From the NCBI GenBank assembly GCA_963822145.1, contig CAWGGG010000004.1:434001-498000 (forward strand): 64,000 nt of DNA, read 5' to 3'. A program made the translations under genes and the position numbers. The notes under the pieces were generated by a model. The model saw nothing but the letters and a program-made list of their open reading frames with translations, ran no database searches and was not told the DNA's origin. Positions 33,401 to 40,071 of the stretch are shown one piece after another. Within the stretch, counting starts at the first letter, position 1; each line of letters begins with the position of its first letter. Source of the stretch: UBA5072 sp963822145. Lineage in GTDB: Bacteria; Bacteroidota; Bacteroidia; Bacteroidales; UBA10428.

Positions 33401-33560
33401 GCTCGTCAAAAAAATCAATGTATTTTTGGACAACTTCATAACTGTACTGTCTGTCAAGATAATCCATAACAATATTGCGCTTTGTCACCGATTCTTCTCC
33501 TTTGATGTTGGAAACAATGGCGAATAATCGCATCAGTTCTTTGAGTATCAATTCATTCAT
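30447..33560 (-). CDS. Large ABCG-like ABC transporter with N-terminal TerB-like domain
   Basis: A 1037-residue single-chain half-transporter-like protein. Residues 1-130 form an all-helical, TerB-like region (MDYLDRQYSYEVVQKYIDFF). Residues about 150-250 look like a beta-rich FHA-like insert (YVLRYYGKMVLMMNGQRMEP). The nucleotide-binding domain (about 250-500) has Walker A GGSGSGKST (284-292), signature LSGGQRKRL, and LLVDEPTSGLSS. The ABC2-type membrane domain follows (ILAFILAFFSKNFN, then AFLFMAVIVALFLGLIISAE, with EEIFKDRKILKREKF as elbow). A periplasmic region and a final membrane segment end the chain. The ABCG (White) type is rare in bacteria but this multidomain form recurs in Bacteroidota; substrate unknown. 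Confidence 0.88.
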   Translation of the reverse strand: MNELILKELMRLFAIVSNIKGEESVTKRNIVMDYLDRQYSYEVVQKYIDFFDEQVRSFQQLNPHSMLTDNSVQQIKAEQAIIELCEQINEELEHEQKIILLISLLDFFHSEQKHNPNELSLVGTVASSLKVTREEYSDAKAFTLNEIEKINKGCLLFIRPIDAECLPHTKQIALDKLDSEIIVLWISSSNTYVLRYYGKMVLMMNGQRMEPGRSYIWPVGGVLRNPLIRSFYYTWVTRQFNQVSVGNKFVFTAEDIVFGYLNSKNGIKRFNLNEESGRLVGIIGGSGSGKSTLLNVLNGNLKPQEGSVKINGWDIHINKERAKGIIGYVPQDDLLIKELSVYENLYFNTRLCSSDYEEGQIQALIEEALLDFDLLEARDLKVGDSFAAILSGGQRKRLNIALELIREPSILLVDEPTSGLSSADSENVISLLKRQTIKGKLVIANIHQPSSDVFKMFDKLLVMDQGGRVIYYGHPIGAITYFKQAVHYADAEETECLNCGNINTDEILRIVESREVDANGRLTRQRKISPELWYQRFLKNIDTKTKLIERAHDSSIPKSNFKTPGHFEQFTIYLKRDLLAKYYNKQYLVIMALEAPILAFILAFFSKNFNYINGKPRYYFGENAGLPAFLFMAVIVALFLGLIISAEEIFKDRKILKREKFLNLSRSSYLLSKISILFMISAVQTLVFVLIGNSMLEIRGMLFPYWFVLFTASCWSNLVGLNISSGFKSVVTIYILVPLILVPQLIFSGVILDFSKMHYSIANDKEVPIIGDNMASRWAYEALAVTQYKNNRYTRYFYDAESRAKNAGYYRSYAIPGLIEITDDTRDLYYNRVDNFRYLSNLQILRREIDKIIQDIGSKRPPFLDSISHTLYKPALNTSITAFLDRAAIVYRNRYNRAVDERDSIYRQLVSDLGGKDQVMSFRQQYDNKQLASVVTQEKELQYYTLHDGEMISIKNAVFREPLGNNGRAHFYAPFKRIFNLKIDTFWFNMLLTWIFNLLSLVFLYFDAIRKILDYFETIRLNRLNQIKVNRLMKIAE

Positions 33561-34080
33561 TGTGTAATGATTATTTCGGTAAAGTAGTTATAAGCATCCC
33601 TGCTGTCACGATTCAATCCATAGATTTGTTATCATGCTGATAGATAAAACAGCACTTATTCATAATGACAAGGTGAAGCATACCTAACAAATATAAGGAT
33701 TGTTATACATTCATCTTGGGTAAATTGTATCTCCTTCTATGTTATGCTAACAGATCGTTTAATAACAGTGCGGATGAATGTTGAAATGAGATTATTCCAG
33801 GACGCGACATGTTTTTCCATTAAAGCACTGATTTTTAGTAAATCAAACAACAGTTGGTTTGAATTCAGTTCTCTCGGGTTCACAAGTCAGGCGACGCCGC
33901 CCATAAAGGTTTCGGCCAATGATGAAGCAATATTCCAGACGGATATATATGGTTTAATTAAAGGACAAATCATTAGTGTCCACTTCAATATAATTGATTT
34001 TCAACTATATATAATATAGCACTTTGGCATCTTTGTATTCTTGATTTGTAAGAGGCTCTTTTTAAAGCGAATATCAATGA
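33561..34080. other. Gap before the dispersed element
   Basis: Contains the promoter region of the ABC transporter and a 91-codon open frame (33744-34019, plus) with no recognisable features, no ribosome-binding site and AT-rich composition. I do not support it as a gene. The rest is featureless. Confidence 0.5.
33688..33695 (-). promoter_or_regulatory. Candidate -7 element for the ABC transporter
   Basis: The minus strand reads TATATTTG, matching TAnnTTTG, about 128 bp upstream of the start. Confidence 0.35.
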
Positions 34081-34186
34081 GGCTGTCTCAAAAGTAAAAA
34101 CAGGCTTAGACTTCGCACAGCCTGACATTTGATAATCGAATGATTGTCATATTGAGCGGAGTCGAAATATGACAATTATACTACTT
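34081..34186. mobile_element. MITE-like element, copy 2, one end degraded
   Basis: Begins GGCTGTCTCAAAAGTA, identical to the end of the element at 8997-9121. Read on the opposite strand it aligns with that copy across the interior (shared TAGTATAATT, TTTCGACTCCGCTC, ATTATCAAATGTCAGGCTG). The far end retains AGTAGTATAATT but not the terminal repeat, so this copy has lost one inverted repeat. An internal hairpin TTGTCATAT...ATATGACAA flanks GAGCGGAGTC. Confidence 0.72.
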
Positions 34187-34509
34187 GTGTTTGTCACCTT
34201 TTTTCCCGGCCCTAAGACCGGGGTTATTGAACAGGATCATGCCTGCCTATGCCAGGCACCCATAAATTCCATCAGAAATTTGGCTTACTTAATTTTCAAA
34301 TCGACACGTAACTAAAAAGCTCTACAACCTCGATGCACAAAGATTTTCAAAGGAACATATATAATATTAATGGACAATGATGAAGATAAATACTATCATA
34401 ACCTGTGCTGCAGGCTTGATTGGTGCATAAGGCTATTCTCAAAGATATATAAGAAGAAAACTTCCGGACATAAAAGTTCCTGCAAAGTGCTTTTTAAATA
34501 TATCCGGCA
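34187..34509. other. Gap with possible decayed secreted-protein fragment
   Basis: No intact gene. At 34379 on the plus strand an ATG starts a short signal-like peptide (MKINTIITCAAGLIGA), stops, and the same frame continues with GYSQRYIRRKLPD. It may be a decayed exported protein, but it is too short to assign. Confidence 0.35.
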
Positions 34510-34842
34510 CTATTCGCAGGTGAGTTCATTCATTGCTGCTTCTGCCTCATCAATAGCATCTTGTAATTCCTGGCGTTCATCTGCAGTCCAGGAAGCACAT
34601 TCGAGGAAAGGTTCCAGTGCATTGATATAATCCAGGTAGGCGTCTTTGTATGCATTGCAGTTTTCAACCGACATGTCGGCAATATAAGCATCCCAGGCTG
34701 CGAATAAAGCATCATATTCATCTTCTAATTCAGTGGCCAGGTCTGCGGAACAAAAAGCAGGATCGTTAGAATCCTTGTCCTTTTTACAGGAGCTTGATCC
34801 CAGAATGGCAACGATTGCGAGGAGTAAAAAAATTTTGTGCAT
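34510..34842 (-). CDS. Small Cys-rich lipoprotein
   Basis: A 110-residue putative lipoprotein with lipobox GSSSC (Cys19) followed by KKDKDSND, a polar linker. The mature part is strongly acidic and helical, with four further cysteines (31, 62, 82, 109) that could make two disulfides holding a helical hairpin bundle. Aromatic residues recur (YDALFAAWDAY, YKDAYLDYINALEPF). No family recognised. It stands alone, flanked by non-coding DNA with gene relics. Confidence 0.75.
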   Translation of the reverse strand: MHKIFLLLAIVAILGSSSCKKDKDSNDPAFCSADLATELEDEYDALFAAWDAYIADMSVENCNAYKDAYLDYINALEPFLECASWTADERQELQDAIDEAEAAMNELTCE

Positions 34843-35316
34843 AGTGAGAGATTTTTAGTTAATGATAGAACTTAATTGTTTTGAAAAATACTTAATTTGA
34901 TTCGGAAAGGAAACTCGACTGTGGAAGCTGAAGTGCATTTAATTTCATAGCGGTGAGGCATTGTTCTTCCATGATATCCTGGTTTACAAGAAGAAATGAT
35001 AGCTTTGAGAGACTATCCCTAAGTTAATAAAATTTCAAAGATTTGTCAAGTAAATTGTCAATAATCCGGTTTTAAAGGCTGGCAATGATAGATAATAGAT
35101 AATCATTATCTATATATCAAAAATACATCATATTAAAGCGTTAAAATCATCGTTTTGGAACATTATATACCCATTATATGGAGTCACTATATATGAATAA
35201 CCTTCACTTCAATTTGCTGATTTTCCGAAATGAATCAAAACCTGGATTGATTGCAGTTCTTTCGGTTCACCTAAAAAAATGAGGCAGTTACAAAGTCAGA
35301 TGTTACTGTCTCTATA
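34843..35316. other. Non-coding gap
   Basis: Upstream region of the Cys-rich lipoprotein gene. AT-rich; no gene, RNA or repeat that I can support. Confidence 0.5.
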
Positions 35317-35391
35317 TCATCCGACTGGCACTTCAATCTTCAATATCACTCCCTTCTCCGGTTCACTATCGCAGGTTATGGTTACAGGCAT
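35317..35391 (-). pseudogene. C-terminal fragment of a histidine kinase gene
   Basis: The minus strand reads MPVTITCDSEPEKGVILKIE then VPVG and a stop. This closely matches the end of the intact kinase at 36484-38505 (TITCKSEPGEGVLFNIEIPV). Everything upstream of this ATPase-domain tail is missing; the DNA continues into a TIR-domain fragment in another frame. Confidence 0.7.
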
Positions 35392-35609
35392 TTCAGTTTC
35401 TCTTTGAGCGAGGCATCAACATCATGGGTCTCCAGAAGGCCGTCATGAGCGTTGATGTCGAAATAGACATTTATCTCTTCCTTGAAGGTGGATTCAAGCT
35501 CTGTCTTCAGAGCTTCCACAAATTCACTAATCCACCTGTCACCCCGGTTGTCCTTCTGACGATAGCTGATAAAGACATCGTAGTTGTACCCCGGTATGAT
35601 ACTTGCTAT
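35382..35609 (-). pseudogene. N-terminal fragment of a TIR-domain gene
   Basis: The minus strand encodes IIPGYNYDVFISYRQKDNRG, then RWISEFVEALKTELESTFKE, INVYFDINAHDGLLETHDVD and ends LKEKLKCL-stop. This is the first ~75 residues of a Bacteroidota TIR-domain protein (YDVFISYR is the box 1 motif). The position where relatives start with ATG reads ATA, and the rest of the domain, including the catalytic-Glu part, is gone. It is joined directly to the histidine-kinase tail, so the locus is a deletion scar. Confidence 0.75.
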
Positions 35610-35935
35610 GGGACCTTAATTATCGGTTAATGAAGTATATATACTATACCAAATTTATGCAATACTGGTTTAAATGACCGCAGGTTTCACCTTTATTGAT
35701 GTTCCCAAAGTCTGCTTTATCTAATGTGACATCTTATCCGAAACACGCCACTCACCGGTCGGCAGGCAATCTTACCCACCGGTGCTTCAGCGAAGGTGGA
35801 AGTCACGCGTTCCCAGACGGGGCAAGGTTACTTTAACGGATTCTTAAATATTGGAGCTGAAAATCAGTTTTTTACTTGACTTTTCCTTCCAAATGTAGTA
35901 ACTTATGTTTTCTTAAAATTTAACCCAATCAGACC
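35610..35935. other. Non-coding gap
   Basis: No gene supported. A GC-richer stretch at about 35740-35830 has partial inverted repeats (CACCGGT around 35753 and 35777) but no clear identity. Confidence 0.45.
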
Positions 35936-36473
35936 ATGAAAAAGACAATAACCCTTTTAATGTTCCTCAGCATTATGGTGATCAGCCTGACTCAAAGCTG
36001 TAATTTAAGCAAGGATGACGGGTCCGCAAAAGTTACTTTACCATTTGATTCAGTTTATACTCGATGTGCAAAAAGATACAGTGGCAATCTACTTAACCTC
36101 TGTTAAGCGAAATGATGGAAATGGTAATTATTCCTATCACCTTGCCATGTTCGATGGAAACGGCGAATATAGTATCGACAGCCTGATAACTGTGTATAAA
36201 TATACCAAGGCTAGATCCGGAAATATTCAATGGATAAAAGTTGTAAACAGTGGAATAAAGAAGATAGTCGAAATTAAATCCGCAGAACTTAAGCCAGTTA
36301 TATTTAGAGACAGTGCATATGAACATCCGCATGGCGTATGGAATCTTAATATACCGGAAGGTATTAATATACCTCCAGGTGAAAGAATAACAGAAAAATA
36401 CATCATTACCTACATTCTGAAGGGAACTAATGATACCATTACCATTGATCCTTACCTGAGGATCCCGGATTAA
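35936..36473 (+). pseudogene. Frameshifted lipoprotein gene
   Basis: The first frame gives a clean lipoprotein signal, MKKTITLLMFLSIMVISLTQ then SC (Cys22) and NLSKDDG, but stops at 36104-36106. From about 36045 the coding character moves to another frame: LDVQKDTVAIYLTSVKR, then GNYSYHLAMFDGNGEYSI and a tail with IPPGERITEKYIITYIL, ending at 36473. A single-base indel near 36045-36055 would join the two parts into a protein of about 178 residues. Either a true pseudogene or a sequencing error; the intact frames argue the lesion is recent. It lies 10 bp upstream of the TPR sensor kinase and may share its transcript. Function unknown. Confidence 0.75.
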
Positions 36474-36483
36474 GAACGGTACA

Positions 36484-38505
36484 ATGATTTATCGTATTAT
36501 TTCAGTTTTTTATCTTGCCTTTGTCGTTTCAACCAACTCCCTGGTCGCGATTAATGCATCAGCATCCGACAGTCTGTTATATCTGATAAACAACGGCCTG
36601 GTCAAAGAAGATACTGTCAAATACAGACTTCTTTGCGAAATAGCCAAAAATTCAGATGACGCTGATACCATTATAAAATATAGTGAGCAGGCCATACAAC
36701 TTGCTGAAAAATTGAATATAAGTCCTGCAAAGCCTACTCTTGATAAAGGGAAAGGCTTTCTTAATTCCAGCAGGCCAGCATCAGCACTTGAATGTTTTAT
36801 AAAAGCAGCCAATTATTTCAGATCAGATCATAATGACCTCGGATTGGCAAGAACCTATAGTCTTATGGCAGAAGCCTATAACCTTATAGGAAACCATGAC
36901 AATGAATTATTATATAATAAGAGTGCCATTGATATTTTCAGAAAAGAAAAGGATTCGGTAGGACTTACTTATACCTTACACAATTTAGGTTATGCTAATT
37001 ACAGCATGGGGAAATATGATACTGCCCTCATTATATTCTCAGAGAATATTGAGATATTTCAAAAATTAAAAGATACAATTGGCTATGCATATTGCCTGGG
37101 AAATTCAGGATTGGTCTATTCCAAACAGTCACAATTTAAGAAAGCAGAAGATTATCTCCTCCGGGCTATTGAAATACTTACCGAACAGGGCGACAATTTT
37201 GCTCTTCCGCAGTTTATGACTGAATATGCCGGGATTCTTCAGCATAAAGGAGATATTAAAAAAGCCATAACCTTTGCAACCAAAGGTTTTGATATTGCCT
37301 TAAAGAATGGCCTTACTGAATTTGAAGGTGAGGCAGCCTATCGTCTTGCTCAACTATATCAGATGAATGGCAACATTGACAGTGCTTATTATTATCAGTC
37401 GCTCTATATAAAAGCCAATGACAGCATTAACAAAAGTAATGGCGCTGTGAATATTCAGAAAATGGCTGACCTGCGGACAAAATTTGAAGTGGCAGAAAAA
37501 CAGGCAGAGGTTGATGTACTGCAAAAGAAAAAGATACTCCAGCTTATCGTGATCGGTGGTTTAACGCTCATCCTGTTGCTTGCCATGGGACTCATCGTCC
37601 TGTATTACTATAGCCTGAAACGCTCAAAAAAACTTACGACATCCCTTGATGAACGTCGTGTATTATTGGAAACGCAGGGTAAAGAATTGAAAGAAAAGCA
37701 GGAAGAATTATTGCAGCAAAGGGAAGAACTGCAGGCAACCCTTGAAAATCTCAAGAAAACCCAGGATCAATTGGTAGAATCGGAAAAAATGGCTGCTGTT
37801 GGCGGACTTGTAGCAGGTGTGGCTCACGAGATGAGCACTCCTCTCGGCATCAGCATAACGGCTGTCAGTAACCTCCTGGAAGACGTTCAAAAGATGGCCG
37901 GACTGTATGAAAAAGGTCAGATCAGTCGCAAAGAATTCAAAGAATTCCTGGAATCTACCAATGATACGGCCAAAATCACACAGAAAAACCTGCAGCGCGC
38001 CGATTCACTTATTCAGAGTTTTAAGCAGGTATCAACGGATCAGGTTACGGAACAGCATCGTGTTTTTGCAATAAAGGATTATCTTAATGATATAATCCTC
38101 AGTCTGAAGCCGAAATTCAGGGAAAAGAAAATAGTATTTGGGATAGAATGTGATGATGAACTGCAGTTGAATTCCTATCCCGGGGTATATGCCCAGATCT
38201 TCACCAATTTGTTGTTAAACAGTCTGCAGCACGGACTTTACAAAAGAGATACAGGGAATATTACAATTAGGGTTGACATGACCGGGGAGTTACTGAAAAT
38301 CCAGTATATAGATGACGGTGCAGGCATTAGCAGAAAGGACCTGCCGCATATCTTTGAACCCTTCTATACTTCCGATCAGCACCGGGGCACAGGTTTGGGA
38401 CTGAACATTATTTACAATCTTGTCAAACAGAAACTTCATGGAACCATAACCTGCAAAAGCGAACCTGGGGAAGGAGTGTTATTTAATATTGAGATACCGG
38501 TTTAA
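36484..38505 (+). CDS. TPR-containing membrane sensor histidine kinase
   Basis: A 673-residue kinase: signal peptide (1-25), periplasmic TPR-like helical repeats (about 90-330, for example LGLARTYSLMAEAYNLIGNH, LTYTLHNLGYANYSMGKYD), one membrane segment (about 351-375), coiled coil (380-435), then the kinase core. The phospho-acceptor is His448 in GVAHEMSTPLG, an HPK4-like variant of HExxxPL. The ATPase has LLLNSLQHG (N box), DDGAGI, FEPFYT and GTGLGLNI. There is no receiver domain in the chain and no response regulator next to it, so the partner is elsewhere. A broken lipoprotein gene lies immediately upstream, and a relic of a paralogous kinase lies 1 kb away. Confidence 0.92.
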   Translation: MIYRIISVFYLAFVVSTNSLVAINASASDSLLYLINNGLVKEDTVKYRLLCEIAKNSDDADTIIKYSEQAIQLAEKLNISPAKPTLDKGKGFLNSSRPASALECFIKAANYFRSDHNDLGLARTYSLMAEAYNLIGNHDNELLYNKSAIDIFRKEKDSVGLTYTLHNLGYANYSMGKYDTALIIFSENIEIFQKLKDTIGYAYCLGNSGLVYSKQSQFKKAEDYLLRAIEILTEQGDNFALPQFMTEYAGILQHKGDIKKAITFATKGFDIALKNGLTEFEGEAAYRLAQLYQMNGNIDSAYYYQSLYIKANDSINKSNGAVNIQKMADLRTKFEVAEKQAEVDVLQKKKILQLIVIGGLTLILLLAMGLIVLYYYSLKRSKKLTTSLDERRVLLETQGKELKEKQEELLQQREELQATLENLKKTQDQLVESEKMAAVGGLVAGVAHEMSTPLGISITAVSNLLEDVQKMAGLYEKGQISRKEFKEFLESTNDTAKITQKNLQRADSLIQSFKQVSTDQVTEQHRVFAIKDYLNDIILSLKPKFREKKIVFGIECDDELQLNSYPGVYAQIFTNLLLNSLQHGLYKRDTGNITIRVDMTGELLKIQYIDDGAGISRKDLPHIFEPFYTSDQHRGTGLGLNIIYNLVKQKLHGTITCKSEPGEGVLFNIEIPV

Positions 38506-38650
38506 TGATTCGGGTTTTGAAACGTCAGATTAAGACCTGACTGATCCAGGGTTAATTCAGTGATACTTTAACTTTAGGTTGAATAATCGTTATAAATGAT
38601 TTCTGTTATTATTTTGCTGAATTAGAATTATTTAATTAACAAGCTCTTGT

Positions 38651-39703
38651 ATGAAAGAGAATGATCGCTTAAAACAGCTATTATACATGGGATGTCTGAT
38701 ATGTACAATCATTTCATGTCAAAAGGAAAGCATCCCGGAAAAGAATTCTGTAGAAATAAATGCATATGAAAAATATCTTGCAGATTTTAATTCAGGGAGG
38801 CTTGATAGCAGCGCATTTATAATAACTCAGGATGGGGGATCTGTATATTACCATTATTATTCTGGATCCCAAGTCTATAATAATATGGAATACCCCATAT
38901 ATTATTATTCGCTATGTAAATATGATATTTCCAACAGATTGGTGTGGAAGTATACTTATGGCAATGGAGATGAAAACAATGATTTTCACAAAGTGATTCA
39001 AATGGATGAGGGTTCAATTTTATTCACCGGTAATCGTTGTAAACCAGATTTGTCAAATTATGTTCATGCGTTTGTAAAACTCACCAAAAACGGTGAGTTC
39101 CTGTGGGAAAAAACATATGACTGGCTTGGAATTAACTATCTGGGTTCTGTTTGTCAAACTTCAGATAAAGGTTTTGTCCTGGTAGGCATGATAAAAAATA
39201 ATGAGGAATTTGATTGGATTATTATAAAGACCAGCAGAGATGGAATCCTTGAATGGAGTAAGACCTATGGCGAGCAATCAATTATTGATACTCCTCAAAG
39301 CATCATTCAAACAGATGATAATGGCTTTTTAATTACTGTTCTTACTGATAATAATGATGATACAGCAGAACAAATGAACCGCGTAGTTAAACTGGATTCA
39401 TATGGAAGTATGGTTAAAGTCACTGACCTGCCATCTGGCACGCAGTATTGTAATGATATAATCAGGGCAAATGATGAAGGATACCTTCTTGCTGTACCCT
39501 ATTTTCATTTTCAACCGGAAGAATTGATATTATATTTATTTAAACTAAATAGTACAGGTGATATCATCTGGACAAAGGAGCATGCTATGGAATTTAATGT
39601 TAGCTTAGAAGCACGCATAATGGAACTTTCCGATACCGGGTATTTCTTTATGGATAAACATTCATTTCTGAGATTTAATAATGCTGGGGATCCGGTAGAA
39701 TAA
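38651..39703 (+). CDS. Lipoprotein with beta-propeller-like repeats
   Basis: A 350-residue secreted protein. The start is followed by a hydrophobic segment ending in IISC, a lipobox-like motif, so it is likely a lipoprotein. About five repeats share the layout D-x-G-F-x-(hydrophobic) followed by W-x-x-T/K-Y (EGSILFTGN / LWEKTYDW; KGFVLVGMI / EWSKTYGE; NGFLITVLT; EGYLLAVPY / IWTKEHA; TGYFFMDKH). This is the pattern of propeller proteins that often sit upstream of T9SS sorting domains, but no sorting domain is present. No enzymatic motif recognised. Confidence 0.78.
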   Translation: MKENDRLKQLLYMGCLICTIISCQKESIPEKNSVEINAYEKYLADFNSGRLDSSAFIITQDGGSVYYHYYSGSQVYNNMEYPIYYYSLCKYDISNRLVWKYTYGNGDENNDFHKVIQMDEGSILFTGNRCKPDLSNYVHAFVKLTKNGEFLWEKTYDWLGINYLGSVCQTSDKGFVLVGMIKNNEEFDWIIIKTSRDGILEWSKTYGEQSIIDTPQSIIQTDDNGFLITVLTDNNDDTAEQMNRVVKLDSYGSMVKVTDLPSGTQYCNDIIRANDEGYLLAVPYFHFQPEELILYLFKLNSTGDIIWTKEHAMEFNVSLEARIMELSDTGYFFMDKHSFLRFNNAGDPVE

Positions 39704-40071
39704 TGTATATGTTTTGGAAAGAAGTTACTTTTTCTATCAACCCCAGATTGCTATTATAGAAGCGGCTGAACAGCTTCCATAAACGAGCGTTAATTATAAA
39801 ATCATTAAGATGAAAAAGTTAGCTCAAAAAGAAAGGAACGTTTTTTATAACCTAAAGGAAATTACCGGATATTAATAAACATTTGCTGACAATTTAGGAT
39901 GATAGGCGAAGTTTTTCGCAAAATGCGGGACAGGTTGTGGTTTCGCTAAGAAGGTTTACACACGGGCGCATTGGATGTAGATTTAACTTGATATTCAGGA
40001 TCTTTTGGCTTAGCTTTGATGGGAAGGACCTGTAAAATCAAAAACTCCTCTTGAGATAATCATTTGACAGG
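39704..40071. other. Non-coding gap
   Basis: No gene longer than about 20 codons and no clear repeat. Contains the 5' region of the aldo/keto reductase gene. Confidence 0.5.

Noticed and set aside
33744..34019. A 91-codon open frame on the plus strand
   Set aside because: No recognisable motif, no ribosome-binding site and no neighbour context; composition matches the surrounding AT-rich non-coding DNA.
35382..35609. Active TIR-based anti-phage defence gene
   Set aside because: Only the first third of the domain is present, the start codon position is ATA, and the frame ends at the junction; it is a relic.
36030..36110. Programmed ribosomal frameshift in the lipoprotein gene
   Set aside because: No slippery heptamer or downstream pseudoknot seen at the frame switch; a simple indel or sequencing error is more likely.
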